A DNA stretch of 64,000 nucleotides from Paenibacillus castaneae (GCF_002884445.1 NZ_KZ614144.1:785272-849271), one strand, 5' to 3'. Shown: positions 34,352 to 43,293, numbered from the stretch's first letter. Numbers and translations are program-made. Notes: a model not told the origin generated them from the letters alone.

Positions 34352-36108
34352 GTACGTTTTCGTATATGTGGCGTTTAATTAGCTATCGGCCAGGCTTGTA
34401 TATGATTAACGCACTAATGTGGACAATCATTTATTTAATGCCTATCTTTCCCGGACTTATTACAAAAGCCTTCTTCGATTCCTTGACGATTGATTCGACT
34501 CTCGGCTACGGAACATGGGGATTGATCGCCTTGCTGCTAGGAGCAGCTCTTGCTCGAAGCGTTAGCGTGTTCATCGGGTTTATAACCGATGTCAACTTTC
34601 GGTTTCGAGCGAGCATGGTGCTGCGGCGCAATTTATTGGAGCATATTCTGAAGGAGCCTGGAGCAAGAGCCATTCCGTGCTCGCCGGGTGAGGCGATCAG
34701 CCACTTTCGCGACGATGTGGAACAGTCCGAGGAGGCGGTAAGCTGGTCGGTCGATGTGTTCGGCATGACCTGCTTTGCCTTAGTTTCTTGTTTTATTCTT
34801 ATTCGTATTGATGCCCAAATGACGCTGCTCGTGTTTTTGCCGCTCGTGATCGTCGTCATCGCCGCGCAGCTGGCTACGACGCGTCTGCAGAAATACCGTT
34901 CGGCAAGCCGTGAATCTACAGCCAAGGTAACGGGAGCCATCAGCGAAATGTTCGGAAGCGTTCAGGCGATTCAAGTGGCAGGCGCAGAGAAACGTGTGAT
35001 GTCCAGATTTAGGGCGCTGAACGACAATCGCCGCAAGACGATGCTGAAGGATAAATTAATGACTGAGGTGCTCGATTCGATCTTTTCCAATTCTGTTAAC
35101 TTAGGTACAGGATTAATCCTGCTGCTTGCCGGACAGAAGATGCGCGGCGGCGAGTTTACGATCGGCGATTTCTCGTTATTTGTATACTATTTAACGTTCG
35201 TAACACAGTTTATTTCCAACTTCGGCAAGTTTCTTACCCATTTCAAGCAGATGACGGTAGCTTTGCTGCGCTTGACCGGCATCCTGCAAGGAGCACCGGC
35301 TGCTGTATTGACGGAGCCTAATTCCTTGCATTTACATGATAATGGTAAGGAAACTGGCATTTCATCATTGGAGGCAGATGAGCGGCTGAAGCAGCTAGAA
35401 GCGAGGGGCTTGACCTATAAGTATCCCGAGACGGGAAGAGGGATAGCGGATGTTGATCTTAAGCTGCGCAGAGGATCATTTACGGTTATTACGGGGCCTA
35501 TTGGCTCTGGAAAGACGACGCTGGTGCGTACCTTGCTTGGCCTGCTGCCGCGAGATGGCGGGACTGTTTGGTGGAACGGCCGTGCAGTAGAAGATTCAGG
35601 TTCGTTTTTTGTTCCACCGCGGAGCGCATATACGGCTCAGGTGCCTAGACTTTACAGCGATACATTGCGGGAAAATATTTTGCTTGGTCATCCCGATGAA
35701 GAGGGCGGGCTTGCAAAGGCACTGCATACGGCGGTAATGGAGGATGACATCCTGTATTTGCAGAAAGGCCTTGATACCGTAATTGGACCGCGCGGCGTGA
35801 AGCTATCCGGAGGACAGGCTCAGCGGACAGCGGCAGCGCGAATGCTGGTTCGCGACAGCGAGCTTTACGTATTCGATGACGTATCCAGCGCGCTTGACGT
35901 GGAAACGGAGCAGAAGCTATGGACACGCTTGTTCCGTGAACGCGGTAATGCCACCTGTTTGGTTGTATCGCACCGGAAGGCGGCTTTGGCGCAGGCCGAT
36001 CATATTATTGTTATGAAAGACGGAGAGATCGAAGCGGAAGGGACCGTCGAAAGCCTGCTCGCCGGAAGCCCTTCGTTCCATAAGCTGTGGCATGGCGATG
36101 AAGGCTGA
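34348..36108 (+). CDS. ABC exporter half-transporter, subunit 2 (Asp in place of catalytic Glu)
   Basis: A 586-residue half-transporter with six membrane helices (about 1-310) and a nucleotide-binding domain (about 345-580). Walker A is GPIGSGKTT and the signature LSGGQAQRTAAA is canonical, but Walker B ends in VFDDVSSALD, placing Asp where the catalytic Glu should be. With subunit 1's degenerate signature this predicts one degenerate and one active ATP site, as known for TM287/288, LmrCD and BmrCD. It is translationally coupled to subunit 1. The intergenic region behind it carries the palindromic repeat cluster. Confidence 0.9.
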   Translation: MSTFSYMWRLISYRPGLYMINALMWTIIYLMPIFPGLITKAFFDSLTIDSTLGYGTWGLIALLLGAALARSVSVFIGFITDVNFRFRASMVLRRNLLEHILKEPGARAIPCSPGEAISHFRDDVEQSEEAVSWSVDVFGMTCFALVSCFILIRIDAQMTLLVFLPLVIVVIAAQLATTRLQKYRSASRESTAKVTGAISEMFGSVQAIQVAGAEKRVMSRFRALNDNRRKTMLKDKLMTEVLDSIFSNSVNLGTGLILLLAGQKMRGGEFTIGDFSLFVYYLTFVTQFISNFGKFLTHFKQMTVALLRLTGILQGAPAAVLTEPNSLHLHDNGKETGISSLEADERLKQLEARGLTYKYPETGRGIADVDLKLRRGSFTVITGPIGSGKTTLVRTLLGLLPRDGGTVWWNGRAVEDSGSFFVPPRSAYTAQVPRLYSDTLRENILLGHPDEEGGLAKALHTAVMEDDILYLQKGLDTVIGPRGVKLSGGQAQRTAAARMLVRDSELYVFDDVSSALDVETEQKLWTRLFRERGNATCLVVSHRKAALAQADHIIVMKDGEIEAEGTVESLLAGSPSFHKLWHGDEG

Positions 36109-36252
36109 AAGCGGCTCAAGGCACGCTCAATCCGGGCTTGTTTATTATTCCCTATTCATTAATGGCTTCATATGCATTAATATTAATCTTATATTAATGA
36201 ATTCATGATAAGATGGGGCTGCCGAGATACCCCTTTGTAAAACTTAATTAGT

Positions 36253-36498
36253 GGAATAGAGCTAGAAACTAGCTCTATTCCATCAACTTAGCTTACTTTT
36301 GGAGAAATAGAGCTAATAATTAGCTCTATTTCCAAGAAAACTAGCAGATATGAGCTCATATGATAATAGATGAGCGAAATAGAGCTAGAAACTAGCTCTA
36401 TTCCACCAACTTACCTTACTTTTGGAGAAATAGAGCTAATAATTAGCTCTATTTCCAAGAAAACAAGCAGATATGAGTTCGTACGAAGAAAGATGTAT
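36253..36498. repeat. Palindromic repeat cluster A (P-a-P-b-P-a-P)
   Basis: Four copies of a 29-bp palindrome (P) centred on TAGAGCTA...TAGCTCTA lie at 36253-36281, 36304-36332, 36376-36404 and 36427-36455. Start-to-start spacing is 51, 72 and 51 bp. The short spacer (a) contains ACTTAGCTTACTTTTGGA; the long spacer (b) contains the perfect palindrome ATATGAGCTCATAT (36348-36361). The cluster is therefore a 123-bp unit (36253-36375) and a near-copy (36376-36498). The same P, a and b parts form cluster B at 59134-59408. Each P can form a hairpin with a 13-bp stem in RNA or single-stranded DNA. Confidence 0.9.
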
Positions 36499-36503
36499 AG
36501 AAA

Positions 36504-36567
36504 GGGCTGTCCAAAAAGTCAAAACCTTGAGCGGTAGCTCTAGGTTTATCACCTTTTGGGACAGCCC
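36504..36567. repeat. 64-bp imperfect inverted repeat with GGGCTGTCC ends
   Basis: GGGCTGTCC-AAAAAGTC at the left pairs with GGTGATAAACC...TTTTGGGACAGCCC at the right over about 29 positions with several mismatches. The ends resemble terminal repeats of some insertion sequences, and there is no T tract behind the right arm. It may be a small non-autonomous element or a degraded terminator. It directly adjoins repeat cluster A. Confidence 0.5.
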
Positions 36568-36614
36568 CTTGCTATTCAATGAACACTGCGTCACAGCAGA
36601 AGGAGTGAGTAAGC

Positions 36615-38489
36615 GTGAGGCTTTTATCAGATGGGTACCGGAGGTCGCCCTTTGTACTTATATTTATATTAATCATGTTAAAGATGGCTCTTTTCCGCCA
36701 ATTCGTTTTTCACGGCATTCAGATCGATAAGCTTATTGGGGATGCGGCTGCTGTATTAGTTCTTCTTTGTATAGCAGAGCTTCTTACCTCTGCGAAGTGG
36801 AAGGGAACGGTATTTGGTTGGTTGAACGGATTATTATCGCTGATGCTGTTCGCATCTACTGTATATTTTAGTTATTATGGAACAGTACCTACTTATACAG
36901 CGCTTCATGGCCTTAATCAGGTTCTGCAAATAAGAAGCAGCGTAGGCGCATCCATACAGCCGGCGAATTATCTTTTTTTTATTGATATTTTAGTATTAGT
37001 ATTCGTATATATAGTTAAGCTAGTAAGAGGCGATCATAACAGAGGGCGCAAGCATGCGGCGAAATTATCCTATGTATGGATTGCTGCTGTTATTGGCTTA
37101 ATCGTATCTGGCTTCTATATGAAGGCGGGCAGCGCTATTGCAAATGAAATGGTGGAAGCGGAAAGCTTAGGATTTCTGAACTATCAAGTTGCAGCAGCGG
37201 TGAAAGCGAATAAGGAAAATCAAGCCATCAAAAATGGAGATCTCGCAGAAACTGCAGCAGCGGCAGCAAGTCTGCAAGCCACTTATTCCTATCGAGATAC
37301 GAATGCTGCGCTGAATTACTTTGGAGCAGCGAAGGGGAAGAATGTCATCGTTGTGCAGCTTGAGGCTTTTCAGAACTTCCCGATTCATCTATCGCTAGGA
37401 GGCAAGGAAATAACTCCAGTGCTCAACCAGCTTGTGGGAGACAGCTTTTATTTCCCTCACTTCTTCCAACAAATTGGGCAAGGAAATACATCCGATGCGG
37501 AGTTTATGTCCAACTCCTCCATTTATCCCGCAGGTGTAATCGCAATGTCTACTGGATATGGGGATCGTGTGGTTCCGAGCTTGCCGAGGCTGCTGAAGCA
37601 AGAAGATTATAAGTCTAATACGTTCCACATTAATGATGTCACGTTCTGGGACCGCAATCTTCTATACCCCGCCCTTGGATTTGACAAGTATTATGACAAG
37701 CCTAGCTTTAAGAATGATCATTTCAATGCATTTGGCGCTTCGGATGAAGAGCTGTACCGAGTGGGACTCGAGAAGCTTCAAGCACTACAAGAGCAGAGCA
37801 AGCCGTTTTATGCACAATTCATTACGGCCTCCAGCCATCATCCGTTTAAGGTGCCGGTGAATAAGCAGCAAATCACATTGCCTGATGCATTGAAGGATAC
37901 ACAATTAGGCGACTATCTTACAGCTGTTAATTATACCGATTATGCGCTTGGGAAATTCATAGACGGCCTTAAGGCAAGCGGCTTGTGGGATAACACGATG
38001 CTGGTCGTTTATGGCGACCACTTTGGTTTGCAAACGAAGGATAATGACGATACTTGGGTCAGTGAGCAGCTCGGCATTCATTATGATGAGCGAATTAGCC
38101 GATTCAATATTCCGTTGATTATTCATGTACCGGGAGAGGGCGCTAAGGTGGTTGAAGGGGTCGGCGGACAGGTTGATATTATGCCAACCGTATCCAACCT
38201 TCTCGGTATTTCACTTGGGGATGAAGGCTTCACTGCGTTTGGTCATGATTTGCTTAATATTGATCATAATGTAGTGGGCATGCGCTACTATCTTCCTACG
38301 GGCTCCTTCTTTAACAATGATATATTGTTCGTGCCAGGAAAAGGCTTTGATGATGGTACCGCCCTCGATCTTCGAACAATGGAAAAAATAACCGACATAA
38401 GTCCGTATCAAGATGACTACAACTATATTTTGGAATTAATGAAGCTATCGGATAACTATGTAAGGCTTCTTCCGAAGCGGGCACCATAA
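36615..38489 (+). CDS. LTA-synthase-family glycerophosphate transferase
   Basis: A 624-residue protein with five N-terminal membrane helices (about 10-30, 40-60, 65-85, 115-135, 145-165) and an extracellular sulfatase-like catalytic domain (about 230-600). The catalytic threonine is Thr292 in GQGNTSDAEF; metal ligands appear in VVQLEAFQN (Glu), VYGDHFG (Asp/His) and SSHHPF. This matches LtaS-type enzymes that polymerise glycerophosphate from phosphatidylglycerol into lipoteichoic acid. The start is GTG 36615 with AAGGAG 10 nt upstream. The five-helix plus eLtaS layout and the size fit LtaS or its paralogues (YfnI, YqgS, YvgJ); which role it has cannot be told. Confidence 0.88.
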   Translation: MRLLSDGYRRSPFVLIFILIMLKMALFRQFVFHGIQIDKLIGDAAAVLVLLCIAELLTSAKWKGTVFGWLNGLLSLMLFASTVYFSYYGTVPTYTALHGLNQVLQIRSSVGASIQPANYLFFIDILVLVFVYIVKLVRGDHNRGRKHAAKLSYVWIAAVIGLIVSGFYMKAGSAIANEMVEAESLGFLNYQVAAAVKANKENQAIKNGDLAETAAAAASLQATYSYRDTNAALNYFGAAKGKNVIVVQLEAFQNFPIHLSLGGKEITPVLNQLVGDSFYFPHFFQQIGQGNTSDAEFMSNSSIYPAGVIAMSTGYGDRVVPSLPRLLKQEDYKSNTFHINDVTFWDRNLLYPALGFDKYYDKPSFKNDHFNAFGASDEELYRVGLEKLQALQEQSKPFYAQFITASSHHPFKVPVNKQQITLPDALKDTQLGDYLTAVNYTDYALGKFIDGLKASGLWDNTMLVVYGDHFGLQTKDNDDTWVSEQLGIHYDERISRFNIPLIIHVPGEGAKVVEGVGGQVDIMPTVSNLLGISLGDEGFTAFGHDLLNIDHNVVGMRYYLPTGSFFNNDILFVPGKGFDDGTALDLRTMEKITDISPYQDDYNYILELMKLSDNYVRLLPKRAP

Positions 38490-38498
38490 ATTTTCTCA

Positions 38499-38518
38499 GG
38501 GAAAAGCTTCATTTTCCC
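38499..38518 (+). terminator. Weak hairpin after the LTA-synthase-family gene
   Basis: GGGAAAA (38499-38505) and TTTTCCC (38512-38518) form a 7-bp stem with a 6-nt loop, 10 nt after the stop, without a T tract. Confidence 0.35.
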
Positions 38519-38591
38519 GTTACATAATGAAACGATTTAGGTCTTTTACCGTATTAAAGTGGATTATATCAAAAAAAAATGAGGGAAGTTC

Positions 38592-39593
38592 ATGGAAGGA
38601 TTACGAACGTTTTTTGCCCATGCGGTTGTAAGAAGAATATTATTTCTATTGCTCGTTGTCCTGCTGCTTTACAGTCTCCGCGATATGCTTAATTTACTGC
38701 TTCTCTTGTTCTTGGTCACCTTCGTTATGGGACGCTTGCAAGGCTTCGTCGTCAAGAAGATTAATCGTTTTTTCCCGATCTCTCCAGTACTGGTTACCGT
38801 CTGTCTGTACGTGCTGCTAGTGAGTACGCTCGTTTTTGGCATGGCAAACTATTTGCCTAAGATCGTGAGTCAAATTGTCGACATGATTAATAACATTAAT
38901 CGGTTCCTAACCTCTTCCCAGAACGATGAGGTAGTCGGGAAACTGGTCGATGCTTTGGAGAAGGTCGACTATCAGAAGTATTTAGGCAATGCCGTTGAAT
39001 ATATTATGAAGCTTGGGAAATGGCTGGAGATCATTCTTTTTGTTATCCTGCTCAGCTTCTTTTATTTATTGCAGCGGACCAAAATTGTTAAATTCACGGA
39101 GCAATTCCGTGAGAGTAAAATCGGATGGGCCTATAAGGAATTTCATTATTTCGGCGGGAAATTCGCTTCATCCTTCGGTAAGGTAGTAGAAGTGCAGCTG
39201 TTGATCGCTGTATTCAACACCGTTTTGACTATGATCGGGCTTTGGATTATGGGCTTCCCGTATTTGGTGGCGATTACGACGATGGTATTTCTACTCAGCC
39301 TTATTCCAGTGGCAGGCGTTATCATCTCCTTCATCCCCATCGGCATTATCGGCTACCAAGTCGGTGGGTTCTCCTTGGTACTATGGGCTATCGTAATGAT
39401 TCTAGTCATTCATTCACTTGAGACCTATTTCCTTAACCCTAGATTGTATGCCCATAAGACGAAGCTTCCTATGTTCTACACCTTTTTCATTTTGATTTTC
39501 TCACAGCATTTCATGGGAATATGGGGATTAATTATCGGAATCCCGATATTTATGTTCCTGCTTGATGTGCTGGAGGTCAGAGAGTCGGACTAA
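38592..39593 (+). CDS. AI-2E/PerM-family membrane protein
   Basis: A 333-residue protein with about eight hydrophobic segments, the size and topology of the AI-2E transporter (PerM/YdbO-type) superfamily. Conserved C-terminal features include GFPYLVAITTMVFLLSLIPVAG and the helix pair with GIWGLIIGIPIF near the end. Members export signalling molecules or act as sodium/proton antiporters; the name is historical and the substrate should not be assumed. ATG 38592 has GAGGGAAG 5-6 nt upstream. It is followed by its own 13-bp terminator. Confidence 0.85.
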   Translation: MEGLRTFFAHAVVRRILFLLLVVLLLYSLRDMLNLLLLLFLVTFVMGRLQGFVVKKINRFFPISPVLVTVCLYVLLVSTLVFGMANYLPKIVSQIVDMINNINRFLTSSQNDEVVGKLVDALEKVDYQKYLGNAVEYIMKLGKWLEIILFVILLSFFYLLQRTKIVKFTEQFRESKIGWAYKEFHYFGGKFASSFGKVVEVQLLIAVFNTVLTMIGLWIMGFPYLVAITTMVFLLSLIPVAGVIISFIPIGIIGYQVGGFSLVLWAIVMILVIHSLETYFLNPRLYAHKTKLPMFYTFFILIFSQHFMGIWGLIIGIPIFMFLLDVLEVRESD

Positions 39594-39616
39594 CCAATTG
39601 AACTAGAGCAATACAA

Positions 39617-39651
39617 CAGTTCCTCCTAAAGATTAGGAGGAACTGCTCTTT
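39617..39651 (+). terminator. Terminator with 13-bp perfect stem
   Basis: CAGTTCCTCCTAA (39617-39629) pairs perfectly with TTAGGAGGAACTG (39633-39645) across a 3-nt loop, followed by CTCTTTG. The right arm contains an AGGAGG, hidden when folded. Confidence 0.7.
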
Positions 39652-39710
39652 GCCCCGCACTCGTTATACGCTATGATAATCATAGTAATAGATTTGGGAG
39701 AGGAGCATTT

Positions 39711-40523
39711 ATGGAAGATTTATTGCTTTTGCTGAAGTATTTAGTGCTTGGAATTGTACAAGGGGCAACGGAGCCGATACCGGTATCATCAAGCGGACAC
39801 CTCATTATTGCTCAGAGGCTGCTCGGTATTGAACAAAAGGGCCTTACATTTGAAATTTTGACGAACACGGCTTCATTGATCGCGATCGGATATATTTTCC
39901 GCAAGGATATCGTACGTCTTATCGTGAACACTATTCGTTTCATCCAAACTAGAAATCATACGTATAAATCCGATTTCAACTTCGCGCTGTACGTCGTGGT
40001 TGGCACGATACCCGCCGTTATTATTGGACTATTATTCAAGGATCAAATTGAGAGTTATTTCTCATCGGTTCGGACGGTGGCAGTATCGTTATTAATCACA
40101 GGGGTAGCGCTATGGTTGATTCGTAATCTTCGCGGCCGCAAGCGGGATGGCGATTTAACACTCAAGGATGCTTTAATCGTGGGGCTGGCGCAAGCTGTTG
40201 CGCTCATTCCAGGCATTAGCCGTTCCGGTTCAACGGTCATTACGTCCATTGCAGTAGGTATGAAGCAAGAAACAGCGCTGCGTTTTTCTTTTATGCTATA
40301 CATACCTGTAAGCTTGGGCGGCTTGGTTCTCGGCATATCCGATATTGCTTCCGACCCTGATCGCTCTACGCTTGCGATTCCTTATATTATTGCTTTCTTG
40401 GCTACCCTTATCGTTACCTATTTTGCTATGAAGTGGTTTATGAACATTATGGCTAAAGGCAATTTAATCTACTTTGCCTATTACTGCTTCGCAGCGGGTA
40501 CACTGCTGCTCATTTTTCTGTAG
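39711..40523 (+). CDS. uppP: Undecaprenyl-diphosphate phosphatase
   Basis: A 270-residue membrane enzyme with about eight helices that dephosphorylates undecaprenyl diphosphate, recycling the lipid carrier of peptidoglycan and teichoic acid; overproduction confers bacitracin resistance. The first active-site motif reads [15 protein letters not shown] (Glu21, Ser27, His30), slightly different from the usual TEFLPISSSGH, and the second is [10 protein letters not shown] near residues 167-176, with the catalytic Arg. ATG 39711 is behind GGGAGAGGAG. It is monocistronic, in a neighbourhood with an LTA-synthase-family gene, so both act on the envelope. Confidence 0.92.
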   Translation: MEDLLLLLKYLVLGIVQGATEPIPVSSSGHLIIAQRLLGIEQKGLTFEILTNTASLIAIGYIFRKDIVRLIVNTIRFIQTRNHTYKSDFNFALYVVVGTIPAVIIGLLFKDQIESYFSSVRTVAVSLLITGVALWLIRNLRGRKRDGDLTLKDALIVGLAQAVALIPGISRSGSTVITSIAVGMKQETALRFSFMLYIPVSLGGLVLGISDIASDPDRSTLAIPYIIAFLATLIVTYFAMKWFMNIMAKGNLIYFAYYCFAAGTLLLIFL

Positions 40524-40543
40524 CAAATTATAAAATTTCAAAA

Positions 40544-40580
40544 AACAGCTGATCAGGGTCGCAATATCTGGTCGGCTGTT
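40544..40580 (+). terminator. Terminator related to the 10188 and 43367 hairpins
   Basis: AACAGCTGATCAG (40544-40556) pairs with CTGGTCGGCTGTT (40568-40580) using two G-T pairs, followed by TTGCTATTTT. It lies 20 nt after the uppP stop and is the third member of a terminator family in this window. Confidence 0.75.
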
Positions 40581-40630
40581 TTGCTATTTTAATTGATTTC
40601 TACAATTACGGATCGGTTTGATTTGTCCTT

Positions 40631-40675
40631 TGGTATAATTGCCCTATTCATCTCAGATCTAGACTGCTATAATTT
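40631..40675 (+). promoter_or_regulatory. Two tandem extended -10 elements
   Basis: TGGTATAAT (40631-40639) and TGCTATAAT (40667-40675) are both consensus extended -10 elements, 36 bp apart, upstream of the UPF0303 gene. No good -35 box accompanies either. Confidence 0.4.
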
Positions 40676-40726
40676 TGTTCAGCAATCGTTTTATTTTGAG
40701 CTTCTGATCGGAGTGGAGTCCAATTG

Positions 40727-41197
40727 ATGGATACGAGTAATCAGCAATTAAAGCAGATGGAGCAGGAAGAGCAGGAGCTCCGCTTTACTTCATTTACGAA
40801 CGATACGGCTTTGGAGCTTGGGCTGTTGCTTGTAGAAGAAGCGCGGCAAACCGGCAAATGCATTACGGTGGATATTACAAGGGCCGGCCATCGCTTGTTT
40901 CTGCATGCAATGGAAGGAACATCAGCGGAGAACGAGGATTGGATCCGTCGTAAAAACAACACAGCCAATCATTTTGGCTGCAGCTCATGGTATATAGCTT
41001 GTAGGCTTCGCAGCGAAGGCACGACGATGGAGGAGAAATATGGGCTTCCGCTTGCAGATTATGTAGGGGCAGGAGGCGCTTTCCCGCTTATCGTAACAGG
41101 GGAAGGGCAGATAGGAACGGTAACTGTATCTGGTTTGCCTGATCAAGAGGATCATGATCTTCTTATTTCAGCGCTTCGCCGTTTTATATTGCGCTGA
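40727..41197 (+). CDS. UPF0303 / heme-degrading-domain-like protein
   Basis: A 156-residue soluble protein of the UPF0303 (DUF336/HbpS-like) family. Typical elements are LELGLLLVEEA, ITVDITRAGHRLF, an ENEDWIRRKNNT segment in the middle and the glycine-rich GLPLADYVGAGGAFPL. Relatives form octamers and some bind heme or cobalamin, but this branch has no agreed function. ATG 40727 has GGAGTGGAG 8 nt upstream; a TTG at 40724 is weaker. It is monocistronic and convergent with the DUF2062 gene through a shared terminator. Confidence 0.8.
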   Translation: MDTSNQQLKQMEQEEQELRFTSFTNDTALELGLLLVEEARQTGKCITVDITRAGHRLFLHAMEGTSAENEDWIRRKNNTANHFGCSSWYIACRLRSEGTTMEEKYGLPLADYVGAGGAFPLIVTGEGQIGTVTVSGLPDQEDHDLLISALRRFILR

Positions 41198-41216
41198 GCA
41201 GTTGGTGCCCTACAAG

Positions 41217-41257
41217 GAGAAAAGCCGGGAACCCTTAGTTGGATTCGCGGCTTTTTC
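41217..41257. terminator. Terminator shared by convergent genes
   Basis: AAAGCCG (41221-41227) and CGGCTTT (41248-41254) enclose the DUF2062 stop codon and have A/T tracts on both sides, suiting termination in both directions. Confidence 0.65.
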
Positions 41258-41750
41258 TTCTAAGCTTCCTCAGCAGAGGAAGTCGATAATGCTTAAGAAT
41301 GATACGGAGTACAACATAACCTATAATGGAGAATAGGATGCTGTTTACAATCGATCCAGCTAGGAAATTAAGCCCGATGTCGCCAAAGCTGCTGAAGTGG
41401 TCGGCTGCCTTTGAATAGTGAACATCAGGCACTGGCTCACCGATGGCATCGTCGAGCTGTGAGACGGGAGCACGAAATAAGCTTTCTATAATGAAGCCCA
41501 CTCTGTAGTTGAGGAAAAAGAGACCCGGCCATAAGAATGAGCCTATGGATCCAGAAATGATCGCAGCGGCAAGATTGCCTCGCAGCAGCTTGGCCAAAGC
41601 GATAGACATCAGCATGCCTACTCCGAAGGTAGGGAACCAGCAGTGGAAGAATCCTGCTACAAAGCCTATAGCAACTACATGATCGGACTTGCGAATGCGG
41701 AGCAGCTTTAAGAAATAATACTTTATTTTTCTTAACCATTTTCTTATCAT
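41235..41750 (-). CDS. DUF2062 membrane protein
   Basis: A 171-residue membrane protein of the DUF2062 family, with three or four hydrophobic segments. The family's conserved pattern is visible: IGFVAGFFHCWFPTFGVGMLMS near the N-terminus and AAAIISGSIGSFLWPGLFFLNYRVG. I chose ATG 41750 because AGAGGG lies 8-10 nt upstream; ATG 41777 is an alternative adding nine residues. Function of the family is unknown; members often occur near envelope or glycosyltransferase genes. The basic N-terminal RKWLRKIKYYFLKLLRIRK faces the cytoplasm. Confidence 0.82.
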   Translation of the reverse strand: MIRKWLRKIKYYFLKLLRIRKSDHVVAIGFVAGFFHCWFPTFGVGMLMSIALAKLLRGNLAAAIISGSIGSFLWPGLFFLNYRVGFIIESLFRAPVSQLDDAIGEPVPDVHYSKAADHFSSFGDIGLNFLAGSIVNSILFSIIGYVVLRIILKHYRLPLLRKLRRKSRESN

Positions 41751-41856
41751 TGTTGTATTTTCCCTCTGTATGTTCATATCTCTTAATAATAGCAGATTTC
41801 ACTCCTAATAGAGCAATAGTTATCAACTGTTTTTGGCAGAGAGAGGCGGAGCTACA

Positions 41857-42684
41857 GTGGAGGCTGGCAGAAATGCATTTTGGAAGACGTATCTGACAGG
41901 ACTTCAGCTGCATGTAATTGTAGCGGAGTACACGAAGGTACCTGTGACTTGGAATGAAGATAACTACACCACAGATGTGAATAAGCTTTATTTCATCCAG
42001 GAGGGCGAGGGATATATTAAAGTTGGCAATCGTCAGTTTTACCCAAAGCCTGGGGATTTATGCTTAATGCCTGCGGATAAGGTTCAATCCTATGGCACGA
42101 CTAGTGCAAATACATTTGGCAAGTATTGGTGCCACTTTACGGCAAAGCTGAACAATTTCAACTTATTTCAATTGCTTGAAGCGCCTATCCTTGTACCTGT
42201 GGCAGAACGTCTTCGATTAGAGGAGAAATTCGAACGACTGATTCATCATCACAAAAGCGAGGAATGGACAGCCAGTCTGCATGTGCAGGCTGCTTTGCTG
42301 GAAATACTGGCCTTATTTCTGGAACAAGCCGAGCAGGTTAACATAAATACGCCAGCAGCGGGCTCGTTCGAGAAAATGAATGCTGTACTTACTTACATAG
42401 AGGAGCATCTCTCGGAAAATATAACGGTAGATAGTTTAGCACAGCTGGTTCATTTCCACCCTAATTATTTTATACGTATGTTCAAAAATACGACCGGCTT
42501 ATCTCCTATTCAGTATGTGAACCGCAAGCGGATGGATAAAGCTAGGCAGCTACTTTCATTCACTGCTCACAGTATATCTGAAATTGCAGAAACGCTCGGT
42601 ATGGATGCAGCGTATTTCTCGCGTCTGTTCAAGGAGTCTACAGCCTTAACGCCCAGTGAATATAGGGAAATCTCTTTGAAATAG
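41857..42684 (+). CDS. AraC-family transcriptional regulator with cupin sensor
   Basis: A regulator of about 275 residues. The N-terminal half is an AraC-type cupin (about 15-110: LYFIQEGEGYIKVGNRQF and PGDLCLMP), and the C-terminal half is the double helix-turn-helix (about 170-272: LSENITVDSLAQLVHFHPNY, NRKRMDKARQLL, ISEIAETLGMDAAYFSRLFK). I chose GTG 41857 because GAGGCGGA lies 6 nt upstream; TTG 41833 is possible. Such regulators usually control polysaccharide or sugar genes next door. The nearest candidates are the unknown gene downstream and the dioxygenase/HEAT gene. Confidence 0.88.
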   Translation: MEAGRNAFWKTYLTGLQLHVIVAEYTKVPVTWNEDNYTTDVNKLYFIQEGEGYIKVGNRQFYPKPGDLCLMPADKVQSYGTTSANTFGKYWCHFTAKLNNFNLFQLLEAPILVPVAERLRLEEKFERLIHHHKSEEWTASLHVQAALLEILALFLEQAEQVNINTPAAGSFEKMNAVLTYIEEHLSENITVDSLAQLVHFHPNYFIRMFKNTTGLSPIQYVNRKRMDKARQLLSFTAHSISEIAETLGMDAAYFSRLFKESTALTPSEYREISLK

Positions 42685-42724
42685 TTTTAAGATTCGTATA
42701 AAAATGGTCCGTAGAAGGATAATA

Positions 42725-43279
42725 ATGAATGGGTGGTATGAGACGATGGAATGGTTATATCACTATTATGATAAATCAACGGGGCCATTTCGCAATTTGT
42801 CTGATCTGCTGCCAGAAGACGCGGAGAATGTGCTAACGGCTATTCGGAATTCGAATAGAGGGTTCGCCAGCAAACGCTCAAAGGACTATCTCGAAATTAG
42901 ACGTAGTCTTGAGTTAAAGGCCAGACAATTATTTATACACAAAGGCGGCAGCCCGATTCGCAGCCATCCTCACTATATGACATTAGGAGAATGCCCTTGG
43001 CTCATGGGATGGTATCCTGAGGGAAAAGCGCTCTCCCTCTCCATTTCGGAGTTTGATCCGAGCACAATCAGCTTCACGTATGGAGACCTGTTTCCTACTA
43101 TGAGGTACCTTGACGACAAGCCATATCGAAAACAAATTTATCTATTGGATGAAATTAGGCATGTCATTAGACAATTCGGTTTACCGCAAAATTGGAACCC
43201 TGAAGGAAACAAGGGGCCTGAACGCTATATTGAAGTGCAAATATGGGATGATAAGCCGCTGCAAAAATGGAAGTCGTAG
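42725..43279 (+). CDS. Unrecognised soluble protein
   Basis: A 184-residue protein starting at ATG 42725, 7 nt after AAGGA; ATG 42704 would add seven residues. It is soluble, rich in aromatic and charged residues, with segments GFASKRSKDYLEIRR (about 50-64), KALSLSISEFDPSTISFTYGD and a C-terminal IEVQIWDDKPLQKWK. I do not recognise a family. It is 40 nt downstream of the AraC-family gene on the same strand and ends at the second copy of the 33-bp repeat and a strong terminator. It looks like a real gene by length and codon use. Confidence 0.6.
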   Translation: MNGWYETMEWLYHYYDKSTGPFRNLSDLLPEDAENVLTAIRNSNRGFASKRSKDYLEIRRSLELKARQLFIHKGGSPIRSHPHYMTLGECPWLMGWYPEGKALSLSISEFDPSTISFTYGDLFPTMRYLDDKPYRKQIYLLDEIRHVIRQFGLPQNWNPEGNKGPERYIEVQIWDDKPLQKWKS

Positions 43280-43293
43280 TCTTAAACGTAACA

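Larger units (their letters stand above)
36109..36614. other. 506-bp intergenic region with repeats
   Basis: Between the exporter and the LTA-synthase-family gene lie the palindromic repeat cluster (36253-36498) and a 64-bp imperfect inverted repeat (36504-36567). Nothing protein-coding is supported. The AT-rich 36160-36210 stretch may hold a promoter. Confidence 0.6.

Noticed and set aside
36473..36730. An 85-codon plus-strand frame overlapping repeat cluster A and the start of the LTA-synthase-family gene.
   Set aside because: It starts within the repeats and the inverted repeat, and runs out of frame into the well-supported gene.
41235..41913. A second minus-strand frame (41437-41913) overlapping the DUF2062 gene.
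   Set aside because: It is a shifted shadow of the DUF2062 gene and extends into the AraC gene; no start signal.
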